Below are positions 11,061 to 23,369 of a stretch of DNA of 64,000 nt, in pieces. This DNA comes from Isoetes taiwanensis (lineage: Eukaryota > Streptophyta > Lycopodiopsida > Isoetales > Isoetaceae). A program made the position numbers and the translations under genes. Under the pieces are notes generated by a model. It saw only the letters and a program-made list of their open reading frames with translations. It was not told where the DNA came from and searched no databases. Location: positions 6,198,236-6,262,235 of the forward strand of contig JAJEKV010000071.1 in assembly GCA_021234155.1 (NCBI GenBank), written 5' to 3'. Position 1 is the first letter of the stretch. The number at the start of each line of letters is the position of its first letter.

Positions 11061-12960
11061 AATTAGCCCAGCGACAATGGCCGAGAATGAATTCTACGCC
11101 ATTGACCTAATCTACTATCTACTACTGTTATTGCTACTTGATATATCGACTCTATTCCACCAAATATACTAACCTTCTATAAGAAAAGACTTAGCCCATT
11201 TAGTTCAATGTTGCACTAATCTACGCTGGGTCCTCTGAGGGGTATGGGGAGCTTAGGAACCGACACCTCCGTGGTTGTAATGTACTAGCGGATACATTGT
11301 TTGTCGGTTTTGCTTAGCCTGGTTGGATAGGGATCGTTGTGCCTCAATAGAATCTTTGTCAGAGTCAATAATAAGGAAGCATACATTAGGGTTCTCCCTT
11401 GTTAGCTCTTCTAGTGTTGTCCTTTGAGTGGAGCATCCTTTTTCTTATCCCAAGGAAACGCGTCTGGCGGCATAGGAACTTGGCACGGATTCCTCACCAT
11501 CGCCCTCAATATTTCTCTTGCATGCTTTCGGGGTCATACCTCACTGCTAACAAGACTTGACTTATGTGATCTCACCCGGCCGGTCAACATGGATGGGATG
11601 TGTAAAGATTGGCCAAGTGGGTAGTTAATGCGCATACTTGACTAGCCTACTCATTGCCTCGGTTTTACCAATTTCTTTTTTGAGTCATTTTCTGCCAAAA
11701 TGCCATCAAGCGTTGCGGCCGGGGATGTCCTTTCTAAGTCCGACAATCTTCGTACATCCACGATATCATTTTGATGCTTCATCTCCTCCGGTAGTAACTT
11801 GGAAAGGTCCTCATAAAAACTCTCCTCTCCTCGCTAGACCCCTTCACTAATAGAAACTGGAGTGAGGGTGATTTGAGGCCATCCAGTACTTGAAACATGA
11901 CTTCGGCACTCCGCGTCCTTCTTCATCGGACCATCTTTGAAAGCGGTTGCTGGCTGGCATGTGTAAATCGGCGAGATCTTTCTTGTGGTTCTTCACAACC
12001 TCCACTAGGAGTTGACAACATATGTCATTCTGCTCCTCACAAGTGATAAAGAATACCTTGTTTCTTCATAAGATCGGTCTCTTTCTTTACGGAGTGTAAA
12101 ACAAGATCCACCTTACCGTTTGTTTTTGCCTACATCAACATACCACTCCGCCTTGTCATCCATCTTCTCCTCGGGGCATGGGAGGATTGTATGCTTTACG
12201 ATAATGGATCGCTATCATCCATCGACAATGCATAGGATCTGCGTCCTCATTGGGCTTTCCCTTCTTACGTGAGCTGGAGCTGGTGGGTATCTTCGAGCCT
12301 CTTGCTTTCTTAGGAGGAGGTGTAGGAGCTACCGATTCCGGTTTGTCTCTTCTTCCCCGCAAGCGAGGATGCAATACGCTTAGCGCGATTTCGGGTGGTC
12401 ATCAACTCCGGCCGGGGCTAAAAGCAGAATGGCATACGGTCCCCAATTACAGACATGCACTCATAAAGGCGTGCCAATTACGACATCTTGACCAGACGGT
12501 CGGGCAGGCCAACTAAAACGGTCATACTACTTTACAAATTATATCTGAGCAGTTAATCACGAAGCGGGACAATTTAACACTGGGAAGGACATTTATTATG
12601 TAGATGCAAATACAAGTCACGGCCGAGAAATGAGCAGCTAAAGAAATGATAGGCGAAGTGTCGTGACTATAGAAATTCAAGTCTTTGCTACATAAATCTT
12701 GGGCAGGGTATAGGCGGAAGATCTGAGCAAATCGATGCATCTGAGCAATAAACAATGAATGAATAACACACAAAATGATGACAATACTGACCTTGAGCAT
12801 CGTCTCGCGGCCTACCGAGTTTGGGGCAACCACGACCTTTGGGCGGCATCTACGCGATGATCTTGAGTGCCTCGGAGTTCTGGCGCCTCAGCGGAGTTCT
12901 TGAAAAGTCTCGGAGCAAGTCGACAATCAAAACCAAGAAATGGAATTCAAAACTTTATAT
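11061..12960. other. No recognisable gene
   Basis: No conserved domain is visible on either strand. Minus-strand pieces around 12374-12156 are Ser/Lys/Pro-rich (KKARGSK, SSSSRKKGK), like a disordered nuclear protein tail, but they have stops around them and no family signature. Decayed transposon coding sequence is possible. Confidence 0.35.
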
Positions 12961-13009
12961 AGATTTCCATAAGGTGATTAGGTCGACTTTCGATCGATGA
13001 CTTTCATTC

Positions 13010-13140
13010 GGACCGACTTTTGATCGGCGGTCCGATAGAAGCGCCCGGTTATTAAAATTTCGCTGGATCGACTTTTAATCGGCGGTCCGATAGAAGGGGC
13101 GGATATTTAAATTTCATGGATCGACTTTTAATCGACGGTT
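13010..13140 (+). repeat. Tandem ~54 bp repeat, 2.4 copies
   Basis: Units begin at 13010, 13064 and 13118, each starting GGA(C/T)CGACTTTT(G/A)ATCG followed by GCGGTCCGATAGAAG. The third copy is cut off. Each unit starts with an imperfect palindrome around GATCGACTTTTAATCG, so a single strand could fold. Confidence 0.7.
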
Positions 13141-14270
13141 AGCAATCTTCACGATTGGGCCTAATGGGCCCGGGGCCGATCGTACGAAAGCGATAAATGG
13201 CTCTCGACCGCCCGTATTAATCAAATCCCATAATTAGATTTCACTCAGCGGCTAGAAAAGCAGTACAATTAACGGATAATTTGAAACTACCACCCTTTCT
13301 TGTCATTCGAACTCGAAAGAACTTGGAAGAACAGGAAGAACTCGAAAAAGAACTTGGAAGAACTAGGAAGAAGCCGCTACCGCGATGATGTCGGCGCCTT
13401 CATGTAAGTTCATCTACTCTTCGAGAACCCAAGCTCCAAATTAATCCCATGATCTTGCGACATTGAGCGGCGTTGGAGAAGAATGCTACATCTTGGCGAT
13501 TTAATTTGAAGAGGAGGGTGGGAAATTGCAAGATAGAATCGGTCGATCGAGGAAGCAACCGCCATGGAGTTCCTCTTGGAAATGATCATGTGAAGATTCT
13601 AGTAACGATTGCCATTTCAGCGGCGAAGCATTACCCAGAAGGCATCCTGATGGAGACACAGTGGGTGAAAGCATCGGAACCTTTGTTGCATGGCCAGTAA
13701 TTCGCTTAAAGAAGGTGAGTTTCATTTTCTTGAAAGACATAGAGGAAGATTGAGTGCTAATACTAAAATGCACAAGCTGATTACGTCATATGTATGAAAT
13801 TGAGGCGGCTTGCATGCGGAGACCATTCATTCAATATTGCAAAACTATAAGGCCCAGGACCGGAGCATTCGGGATGGGATATTATTTAAAGAACACGCAT
13901 TCTTTACATTGTTTTAATTACATCTGTGTGTTATTCATCTATGTGTCATTCATCTGTGTGTTGTTCCTCAGTAGTCTCAAATGCTGGCAAAGTAGATGGT
14001 GCAGCTATTGGGATATTACCCAAAATGGCTTCGAGGTCTGCAACTCTAATTATCAGCTTAGCATTCTCCATTTCAAGCCCCTCAAGAGCACGACACTACT
14101 CATTGAATAAGCTTATGCTTGTAGCCTATCTGGCACAGGAGGAACTTCAATTGAATACATTATGTTTTGTTGAATCTGGCGCCCGGTAGCGAATTCATAA
14201 ATCATGTAAGTTAGAGAAAAACAAATTAGTGATTTGCGCCATGAGCTTGAATTTAAATGCCATGCGTGTA
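13141..14270. other. No recognisable gene
   Basis: A purine-rich stretch at 13315-13372 contains repeated AACTTGGAAGAAC. The plus frames at 13473-13700 and 13790-14110 carry no motif I recognise. 13926-13965 has a short tandem of TTCATCTGTGTGTT-like words. Confidence 0.4.
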
Positions 14271-14272
14271 TC

Positions 14273-14603
14273 GTGTTGTACTTTTAAAGCGATGCTTGTA
14301 ATTTCTTCAAAAGTCATGCGTAATTCTTAATTTTGAGAGAGAGATGAAGTGAGATCGCGCCCGGTGAAATATGTTTGTGCAAAATGTTTACATTCTCTGC
14401 GAGGGTCCAATACGCTGGCGTGGCGCATAAAGCTAATTCGCGTATGCAATTCCCGGCGTATTGACAGGCTTTGACAATTTAAACATTTTGCACACAAACA
14501 TATTCGGCGCTATTGATCTCACTCTCTCAAATTAAGAATGAAAGAGGCGGATTCAAAGCAACTTGAAGAAATTACGGTTATGCTTTCAAGTTAGAGTTGA
14601 CAC
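14273..14603. repeat. Foldback (hairpin) element
   Basis: The left arm 14273-14400 and the right arm 14470-14603 are imperfect reverse complements: AAACATTTTGCACACAAACA on the right pairs with TGTTTGTGCAAAATGTTT on the left. Outside this, GATCTCACTCTCTCAAATTA pairs with the left-arm region TAATTTTGAGAGAGAGATG. The loop of about 70 bp contains GGCGTGGCGC words. Structure fits a MITE-like or snapback element. A small-RNA hairpin precursor is a weaker alternative. Confidence 0.65.
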
Positions 14604-14817
14604 TAAAAGAAACATATTGCGGTCGATAAATCCTTGTATTGCCATTGAAAATTTTTACATAAGGCCTTTTATTAGAGTTGCGGAATTCAAAAAACCTGCT
14701 TGAGAAATTACGGTTCGCTTTTCAAGTTAGAGTAGAAACTAAAGAAACATATTACGTCAGTAAATCCTTGTATTGCCATTGAAAAAAGTTTACATAAGGC
14801 CTTTTATTAGAGTTGCC
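14561..14817 (+). repeat. Two ~120 bp tandem repeats
   Basis: Unit 1 (14561-14681) and unit 2 (14698-14817) share GAAATTACGGTT, TTTCAAGTTAGAG, AATCCTTGTATTGCCATTG and TACATAAGGCCTTTTATTAG in the same order, with a 16 bp linker. The first unit overlaps the right arm of the preceding foldback element, so the two structures probably arose together. Confidence 0.75.
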
Positions 14818-14904
14818 CAGCTCCGTGTTACAAAATTACAGAAGTTCTAGGCAGTTTAAGGAGATGCCTAGCTCCATTCATAATCCTCATAACCAAAAAC
14901 TAAA

Positions 14905-15145
14905 TAACAAAAACAAAAAAAAAAAATTCAGCCCTCTACCTCCTCCTCCTCTTCCTCCTCCTCTTCTTCCTCGAGCTTTCATCACGCCATCTTCGTCGGG
15001 GATGTCTTGGCCGACATCTTAGGTCTTGGGAGGAGGAGAGGGCGTCCATAATCGGCTGCTTTTTTTCTTCTTCTAATTCTTCCCGCCATTCTTCATGCTT
15101 CCTCCATTTCTTCTTCTTTTTCAATCTAGTTCTCCATCTCCTCAT
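14905..15145. repeat. Poly-A then CT-rich low-complexity tract
   Basis: An A-rich run at 14909-14928 is followed by CCTCCT/CTTCTT repeats at 14935-14975 and 15058-15128. On the minus strand these read as Lys/Glu-rich peptide, which is simply the codon consequence of the repeat. I do not call a gene. Confidence 0.6.
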
Positions 15146-15149
15146 CTGA

Positions 15150-17280
15150 ATCAAAGGGGGTATGGGGGACTCGGGGCTCTTTGGTCTTTGGTGCTCGGAT
15201 AATCTTTTCGGTGAAGCTTGCCCACGAAGAAATAACTCCTCGCATAATTATCGGTTTTGGGTGCGAGGAACACACCACCATGACATCTGCGGGAGGGGGG
15301 AATGGATTTCTTTATCAATTTTTTTATTTGCCTCTTCGCCTCTCGGATGAGTCCGTGGCTTGAGGTTGCCCTTAAGCCCAAATTTTGATAGGTGTAATTT
15401 AGAATATAAAGGTGAATCTTAGCTTTTTTGGTTAGTTATGGCTTAATTTTTTCCGAGCCTCGATAAAAAGTTATAGCAACCTTGGCGAATCTTTCCTTCG
15501 TCGAGCGATGGAATATATGCTTTTTGCCCAAGTAAAATTTGGGTTTGCAATTTATATCTCTTAAGTCCCTACACACAATTGTAAGACATAATGAATACAC
15601 ATGCATGTTACTCCACATTGGTGTATATATCTTCACAAGAGAAAGGTCAAGCTATTTATCGTCAACAACAAAAACGTAAATCACAGCTATCTACTGGAAC
15701 CCCAAGGCATTAATTTTTATATCAATTGCCTTCAACATCCATAATGCAATTGAGCAATAAAATGCTTAGATCATGCAGTTTCTACATCGAGATAATTAGT
15801 CATTAGAAAAACAAATAATACCAAATCCAACAATTGGTGCTTATGCGAGATCTTAAGTTTTCGAATAGATGCCTGAACCCTAGATTTGTACCACAAAATC
15901 TAACCTCCGTCGTCGTCACCAATCTAAAAAGTTTGATGTAAGGATATTTGTGGAAACAATTGAATTGAATTGTGGAAACAATTGTTATATATTGAATTGA
16001 ATATGTTTGTGGCAGACGTAAGGGCCAGGATACTGCAAAATACAAAAAATCGAAACATGTTATTTGGGATCATGGAAATTTCCTATTTGCTATTCTTATA
16101 TAGCAAAAAATCAATCGAATAGTTAAAGCATTTGGGTTCGGCTTAAAGTCTTAGTCTCAACGTTTTTCCAAAGCCTGGATTGCTTAAATAACATACGAGA
16201 AACAACTAGTCGGATGAGTCGGATCTATTAAATCGACCAGTATTTGGCTTTTTGCAATAATGTTATGTCGTAATTCCTGGATTTGGATCCAGCCCTAGAT
16301 CGGACGGCCACAGATGGCCTAACCAGATCGAAGGGTCCAAACAAAGCCCCTTTTTTTAAATATAATCTCTTTTTCGATGGTCCAAATGCCCTTTATTCTG
16401 CGAAGCCCTTCCGAGTCTGACGGCCATGACCACATCAGCCTGTAAACACGTTTTTTCCTTGCCCTAGCTACCGCTGTGAGCACAGCAACCCAGGCCTTGA
16501 TCGATTCATGTAGTTGCCCCATGGCCGTTTTTGCTTGCAGGATTTTCCGGAGGAGAAGCAAGCGACTTCATGCCTTTTTTAGCTTGGCTTTTCAGGATTT
16601 CTCGCCAGAGAAGCAAGTTGCTTCATGCCTGTCATTGGCTTTGAGGTAGATATTCCGGAGGAGAGACAAACTGATAATGAGGGTTCATCTCTCAAAACCT
16701 CTGTTCATGGTTCTAGAAAGCAGGATTCTGGAATGCGTGGTTTCTGGCTTCTTATTATAAGTATAAAATGGCATGATGCCATGTCCAGCACTTGGCATGG
16801 ATATATTCTGCCGAAGTCTTCTACAGTGCAAGGCCTTATATTTAGCGAGATCATGTAATACAGATTCATGGCTACTATCTCTGGAACCTCGATTGGGTAT
16901 CTTCTGAATCCAGACTCCTGATTTTCGTTTGGGTTTTGTTGAAGAAAACAGTGTCGTTTCTTAGTGGGGCATTGTCTGGATAAACTGGAGTTGGGGAAGT
17001 ATATGCTCCTTCGTATCTCAGAATTGCCGCTGGTGGTATAGGCTCCCTGTCTCTCAAAGGCGGAAACCACTATGTAATATTGGCCTATTGGGGTTGATCT
17101 GCAGTGACTAAGAAAGTGTATGTCTGGCTTGGATGGATCTGAGATGAGGTATTTTTAATTTGCTTTGTGTAGGATGCATCAATTTCTACCACTGTTAGAC
17201 TGTAATTTGCTATCGTGATAAAGAGATTTGGAAGCTTTTCTTTGTTAGGTTGAAGCAACTAACGCTGCATTTTCTTATAA
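15150..17280. other. No recognisable gene; small tandem duplication
   Basis: No domain is seen. At 16534-16575 and 16587-16629 a ~42 bp word containing GAGAAGCAAG and CTTCATGCC is duplicated. The minus frame 17070-16705 (121 codons) is the longest open stretch but has no motif I can name. AT-rich sequence fills the rest. Confidence 0.4.
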
Positions 17281-17356
17281 CAAAAGCAGCAAAACAAACC
17301 AAACCAGCAAACCACCAGGCCAGCAAATCACCAGGCCAGCAAATCACCAGCAAACG
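17281..17356 (+). repeat. Short minisatellite, ACCAGGCCAGCAAATC unit
   Basis: About four imperfect copies of a 16 bp ACCAGGCCAGCAAATC-like unit stand in tandem, just outside the left arm of the long inverted repeat. Confidence 0.6.
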
Positions 17357-17369
17357 TGTAGAACAGCAG

Positions 17370-18182
17370 CATGTGCATAGTTTTTTCTTCTGCTTCGTGT
17401 GAAGGTAAATACAATCTCTTCTGGCATTATAGCATGTCGATGTAAATATGCAAAAGTGTAGGTTCAGGGATCTTATTTAGGAGATGGAAACTGGCCATGG
17501 AATTGTCATTAGTGTTTGGTTGATTTGCAGGTCTGTCCATCCAAAAGTGCTACAAACCAGTTATGTTGTTTCAAGAGAAATTGACGTCTACATTTTGCTG
17601 AATAATCCATGTTTGAACTATAAATAAAGCTATCTGAATAATCCATGTTTGAACTATAAATAAAGCTATCGGAGTTTAACTATTGTGCGTTTGCTTTCCA
17701 ATTGAAATAAGTTTCTGCCTGTTGTGCTACATCAATAATGCAAACATAATAATATGCATGTGTTTTTAGGATGCACATCATTAGTGTGGGTTGCTTTGCA
17801 GGTCTGTCCATCCAAAAGCGGTACAAACCAATTGTGTTGTTTCAAAAGAAATTGACGTCTACATTAAATTGACGCCTACATTTGCTGAGTAATTCATGTT
17901 TGAACTGGAAAAAAAAAGCTATTCTGAATCTAAATCCGAAGCTGCAAATTGGGGTAAGCTTTGCTTTGCTTTTTAATTTGTTTTTGAACAGCTAAGCTAG
18001 GGCTTGAATAGGACAATTTTCTCTACTGTTGTGGTACAACATTTAACCTCTAGACGTTTCTCTTTTTCAGGATTGCATCATTTAGTCTGGTTGAATACCT
18101 CATAGAAATTGCACTATGATCTTGAAAAATAGAAGTTTGTGCGTTTGGCACAAGCCAGTCTATGTCTACTGCCACATAAGTT
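17370..18182 (+). repeat. Left arm of a long inverted repeat
   Basis: This arm is matched in reverse complement by 21423-22258. Anchors in outside-to-inside order: TGTGCATAGTTTTTTCTTC, AAATACAATCTCTT, GGAATTGTCATTAGTGTTTG, GTCTGTCCATCCAAAAG, AAATTGACGTCTACATT, then GCACAAGCCAGTC near 18160. The arm has internal duplication: the 'gtctgtccatccaaaag...gacgtctacatt...catgtttgaact' block occurs twice, at 17530-17690 and 17802-17930. The arms enclose about 3.2 kb. Such long arms fit a foldback element or a Mutator-like element better than hAT, whose terminal repeats are short. Confidence 0.75.
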
Positions 18183-19624
18183 CAATACAAAAGAAATTCC
18201 TACTTATATCATCCAGCAAAAGGTCATGGAAGTAAAAAATTTGAGATTCCTGTAACATTATGGATATTTATGCACATCCAATAGTATTTGAATTGTACTC
18301 TTCATTCTTTATAATACATTCCATCTTGCAGTTATTGTTAGTTCTTACAAGGCAATATAACCATGCCCAAAGTGTGACTCAAATGTGGATCTGATTGTTC
18401 AGTTGGTTGCATCACTTATTGTACAGGTACTTATTGGAAGCTTGATACACTTATTGTACTTTTGGAATTCTTTATTCGATTCGAATGTTGGCTGAATTGC
18501 CAATGCAAAACCAAATTTAAGAACATTGATGGTGTTATTTGAAATGCCATGGTGAAATGGCAAAATAGAAAAGCATTATCATAGATAATAAATAATAACA
18601 CCTTACAAAATACTTTGCATGCATAAGCAACATCCGAAGTCGTATATTTTTCTTGCATGCATAAGCAACATCTGAAGTCTTATCCGATTATGTACAAAGC
18701 TTACACAAACTAAAAGCGGTACAAAAATACTAATGGACTAAATTATTGCCCAAAGCTACGTGAGAGCAAAGAACCCTTGCTATGTGAGAGCAAACAACCC
18801 TTGACATTTTAAATGTTGGGTCAACTCTAATATTATAATTTTTGCATTTAAAAGGACATTTAAAATGTACAAGCTTGAGATCATATACCTAGGCCACAAG
18901 GTTACATAGGAAATTGTTTCTCCTTATGCCATTACGATTGGTAAGGGCTTGAAGAGTTTGTCATGGTCCGTAATGGTTCGCTTTTATCATTTGCGGCCAT
19001 AATATTTACATGCCCCCAACTTATGCCCAAAGAATTGCTGGCACCTTTACTAGTCAAATAAGAATATTTTCCCGCAATAATTAGAACCTTCAACTTTTTT
19101 TAACTTCAAAATGCCGCTTGCTTTTGGGAAAGCCGGTTGCTTATGCACATGCACCGGAGAATTATCTCGAGACATCAAATATAACGTGATTTCAACACGG
19201 AGAAATCTATGCCATGATTAATTTATAGACCGATCCTAATAGATAACGGGGAAATTATCAGACAACAACATTGCATGCTTGTCAAAACACTTCCAAATTT
19301 TAAAAATCGACTGGTTCATAACATGTTGTCCTTTGCATGTCCTATCGAGAATCTATCCGAAATATGTTGAACTCTTATCATGCTCTTATCATTTTAAAAT
19401 ATCATTGTCAATAAACTACCAAATTTCGGATAATGATAACTACTAGATGTCAATGAACTATCATTGTTCTTATCATCTTTCAACTACCCGACTTCTAAAA
19501 CCTATCTGCAGAGATGCTTCTCTTGTTTCATTTTGCACTCCATCCATCCGAAACTTGAGGCACTACAAAATAAAGAAGACTACTAGAGCATCCTTGAGTT
19601 TTTAACACATGATTGATTTTTCTT

Positions 19625-20000
19625 CTATCTTTTGAATCCCATAATGCTAATGCCCGCTCATATGGAAAGTCATTCACCGAATAGGTGCAAGTATATGCAC
19701 GAGCGGATGTCTAAACTTTTGTTCAACCTATTATGTACTTTATTCTTGAGGTAGCCCATGATGCTAAAAGTTCTCTGCGTCTTCCACCGAACCTAAAATC
19801 ATTGTCGGCAAAGAATAACAAGCCTAAAATATTTCGCATAACGATCTTGAAGCACTTGGCTGCTACTAAGCCATACCCATAATCTTGTAATAGCACCAAA
19901 TTCTTTGGGATCTTTTGAGCTCACCGCATTGAGACCACATGGTTTCTCCAGAATCATCGCGATTGTTCCAAAGAAAAGCGCCACCATCTATTGCACCATT
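19625..20000 (-). pseudogene. hAT transposase C-terminal dimerisation region
   Basis: The minus strand at 19776-19711 encodes TFSIMGYLKNKVHNRLNK, and 19678-19630 encodes, with one frame slip, a VNDFPYERALALWDSKD-like segment. ERxFS.M..LKNK.RNRL is the signature of the hAT family dimerisation domain in ZNF862-like plant transposases. Upstream, 19987-19799 (MVALFFGTIAMILEKP...) is open and probably belongs to the same protein. The frame is broken, and neither the DDE residues nor the zinc finger is seen here. It is related to, but separate from, the hAT gene at 23.4-25.1 kb. Confidence 0.55.
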
Positions 20001-21015
20001 CAAGCTACTCTTGCCTACACCTAGAGAAAACAGTTTTAGAAAAATGGCCTTTCAAAGTATGTACCTTATTTCAAATCCTTTTGTACCACTTCTGCGGCTT
20101 TATACGATCCAACATGTGGATACACAATGGACATTGCATCCAATAATTCATCTCTTGAAAACGTTACGCTATTTACGCTTTCAAAGTAGTAGCTATCTTT
20201 TTTTGAGATTTTGCCTCACGGTTAAAATGATCTCTCGGAAATGCATCTTTAGTGACGAGGCGATACAAGACAAGACGCCTTGAATTCTTCGTTTTTTCAT
20301 TATACATCTACATACACATAGTGAAACTTTAGTAAACAAATGAACAACAAAATGAATGATAAATAAATGCATACACCGCTTTCTGGAGGATGTGGAATAG
20401 ACAACCAAGACTAATACGGAATGCACTTTTCATGCATATTTTATCCGCAAGATCAACTTCCAAAATGCTTTTGTTGCTACCAATGTCAATTAAATTGTTC
20501 CATATCACAAACTTCTCCTTATCACTAGTAATGGTGCCCGGCGTTCTTTGGGCAAATGTTGGGAACCTGTCAAGGATATGTGGTCTTTATCGATATGAAG
20601 TCATTTCTCACACATGCAAACTTATTAACAATTTGCTATCTTCAAAGCCAGTCTTCGTTATCCCTGCTTCTACTTCCATCATCCACTCTTCAAAATAAAT
20701 AACGGAATGCCTATGATTAAAAACCTTATGAATAGCAAACTGCAATGTGCTCGCTAGCTTCCACAATAATCTGAAGCTTGGCGTTGTAGCGTGACGGATC
20801 GGCTCCTGTAACGGGTTGCTCGAACAAAAGAAAGGAAAAAGAAAAGGGCAAGATGACCATGGACTATCTGAACCGTCGAAATAACTTGTAAGCCAAATCT
20901 AGGCCATCTATATATTTTATGCTTGACAAAAAAGAGCATAAGTAGGTGTGTCTTACTCATAGCAAGGGTGCCTAGCAAAAACTTAAATGGCGAGATAAGT
21001 TGGCGTATTTATTAT

Positions 21016-21310
21016 TGGGCTAAAGTTGAAAACTTGTAACTGAATTTTTGCGTGCATTCTACTTTAGACCGTTGAGAATTAGTTAGCGTTGGGCTAAAGT
21101 TGAAAACTTGTAACTAAATTTTTGTGTGAATTCTGCTATAGAATTTTAAGAATTATGTGTATGTCCCCAAATGTCAAAGTTTACATTTTAGCATATGAAT
21201 TGTATGTTTGAACTATGGAATTGCATCCCTCTTGCATTGAAGAAATTTAATGGCTAGATAAGATAGATTGAGAAAGTGAAGAAATTTAATGGCTATATAA
21301 GATGATTCAG
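21016..21310 (+). repeat. Short tandem duplications
   Basis: An ~75 bp unit starting TTGGGCTAAAGTTGAAAACT is present at about 21016 and 21090. A second pair, GAAATTTAATGGCTA(G/T)ATAAGAT, lies at about 21242 and 21282. Both sit just inside the right arm of the long inverted repeat. Confidence 0.65.
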
Positions 21311-21422
21311 AAAGAAGTTATTGATGCATTGTAGAGGTCAATTGGTAACTTGTTAGATTGATTTATGGCTTTTCCTGCTCACTATGCTTTCCTAAATAAT
21401 CTGACATGGTCTATTTCTATGG

Positions 21423-22258
21423 TTATGTGGCAGTGGACTGGCTTGTGCCAAATGTATAAACTGCTATTTTTCGAAGATCATAGTGCAATTTCTATGAGGT
21501 ATTCAATCAGATCAATTGATGCAATCCTGAAAAGATAAACGTCTGGAGGTTAAATGTTGTACGACAACAGTAGAGAAAATTGTCCTATTCAAGCCCTAGC
21601 TTAGCTGTTCAAAAACAAATTAATAAGCAAAGCAAAGCTTAAATTTGCGCCCGATTTAGATTCGAATAGTTTTTTTCCGGTTCAAACATGGATTATTCAA
21701 AGAAATGTAGGTGTCAATTTAATGTAGACGTCAATTTCTTTTGAAATAACATAACCGGGTTTGTACCACTTTTGATGGACAGACACAAAAGCAACCCACA
21801 CTAATGATGTGCATCTTAAAAACACATGCATATTATTCATGCGCATTATTGATGTAACAACAAAGTGTAAAACTTATTTCAATTGGAAAGTAAACGCACA
21901 ATAGTTAAACCACGATAGCCTTACTTGTAGTTCAAACATGGATTATTCAAAGAAATGTAGACGTCAATTTCTTTTTGAAACAACATAGCGGTTTGTAGCA
22001 CTTTTGGATGGGCGGACACGCAAATCAACCAAACACTAATGACAATTCCATGGCGATTTCCATCTCCTAAATAAGATCCCTAAACCCACACTTTTTGCAT
22101 ACTTACATCGACATAATATAATACCAGAAGAGATTGTATTTACCTTCACACGAAGCGGAAGAAAAACTATGCACATGGCCTACTTACATCGACATAATAT
22201 AATACCGTAAGAGATTGTATTTACCTTCACACGGGCGTAAGAAAAAACTATGCACATG
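21423..22258 (-). repeat. Right arm of the long inverted repeat
   Basis: This is the reverse complement partner of 17370-18182, ending near 22258 at TATGCACATGGCC. It has its own terminal duplication: the 'cttacatcgacataatataatacc...ttcacac...tatgcacatggcc' block occurs at 22105-22182 and again at 22183-22260. The similarity is high but not perfect, with scattered base changes and small indels, so the element is not very recent. Confidence 0.75.
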
Positions 22259-22260
22259 GC

Positions 22261-23160
22261 CTCCCAGTTACCAAAGTCGCATTGTTCCATTATTAGTGAA
22301 AGGGGGCATTAAACCGGCCTTTGTAAGTCATAACAATGCCTCCTCAAGGCAAATTCGTTTTGAGTTGGCTGCATGAAATGACAAAATTTGATATGTTAAT
22401 GCAACAGTCACAAATGCTTATAACAGAAAATCCATACCCAATATGACGTGAATCCATTAAATACCTAACTATTCCAGATACCTATCTATGCAAGCTGCGA
22501 TGAGACCCCGTCTTTGTTGAATGTTGGCTATCAATTCGGACCATGTGTAAAAGCCTCCCCATTCAAACCAATGCTTGTAATCGATTAGAACCCTAGTTTT
22601 CGATTGTTGAGCATGACCACATGATACAAAGCTATTGTTGTGCAAATCCGGCAAAGACCACCAACAAAAATAAAAATATTCATCGTGAGGTCGGTGATGA
22701 GAGCTTTGGTGAGCCACCTGATCCTCCTTAACCTTATCGATTCTCTCTAACTCTAGCGACACCATAGCAATAGCAATATGATGATTAGAATTAGAACCCG
22801 AGCCGCTCCACAAAACACTAACCCGTGGGATCCATTTGTCGATTTAGGGCATGGGTAGGAAGTGAAGATCCCGGGCACATCGGCCGAGCAAGCGGGGATG
22901 CCATCATCTGTTGAAGCAACCATCGGCGCCAAAGAAAAGCCCCTAGACATCGGGATGCCATCCTTTGTTGAAGCCTATGGTCGATCTTAAAGCCCCCTTT
23001 TTTTCCAAAGAATCGATCACGGATGGGTGAAATGAACATGGGTCCTTCGATCTAGGGCGGATAGTGCTTGGAAGCGGATCATGATACCGAGCTTTGCAAA
23101 CCTTGAAGAACCCTTAAATCGTGTTGCAATCTTGGCTATGCTGAAGAACCCTAAATCGGT
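22261..23160. other. No recognisable gene
   Basis: Only small imperfect repeats are seen: GGGATGCCATC(A/C)T followed by TGTTGAAGC occurs at 22896 and 22950. No domain is visible on either strand. Confidence 0.4.
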
Positions 23161-23162
23161 AT

Positions 23163-23350
23163 AGCAAGAAGAAAAAGGGCTATCTGGACCGCCAAGTTTT
23201 TAATCGAATCTTGGCCATCGGATCTAGGGCGTGGTCCATTACTTGCCCCTAAATCGGTAGATAGCAGAAGAAAAGGGCTATCCGGACCGTCCAAGTTTTT
23301 AATCGAATCTTGGCCATCAGATCTAGGGCGTGGTCCATTACTTGCACTAA
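23163..23350. repeat. Tandem ~95 bp duplication with a CGGACCGTCC motif
   Basis: Units start near 23163 and 23263. Both contain AGAAAAGGGCTATC, GGACCG, AAGTTTTTAATCGAATCTTG and GATCTAGGGCGTGGTCC. 'Rated CGGACCGT / GATCTAGGGC' words also occur at 16290 and 53240, as at the ends of plant DNA transposons, but I cannot define an element. Confidence 0.65.
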
Positions 23351-23369
23351 AACATTATAATATAAGATA

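Larger units (their letters stand above)
18183..21422. other. Interior of the long inverted repeat
   Basis: The segment holds a minus-strand hAT remnant at 19625-20000. A second coding-like piece on the minus strand at about 20570-20400 includes DKEKFVIWNNLIDIG, weakly reminiscent of an OB-fold RPA1-like protein; I would not name it from this. A small duplication of TTGCATGCATAAGCAACATC lies at 18615-18680. The rest is AT-rich with no gene seen. Confidence 0.45.

Noticed and set aside
14905-15145. Lys/Glu-rich nuclear protein on the minus strand
   Set aside because: The reading frame is produced by the CTT/CCT simple repeat; no start context or domain supports a gene.
20390-20698. RPA1-like (Helitron-type) protein in the interior of the long inverted repeat
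   Set aside because: One short segment resembles an OB-fold region, but there is no Rep/helicase and the match is too short to trust.
22469-22813. 114-codon minus-strand open frame
   Set aside because: No motif, biased composition (His/Ser-rich), no neighbouring exons; probably chance.
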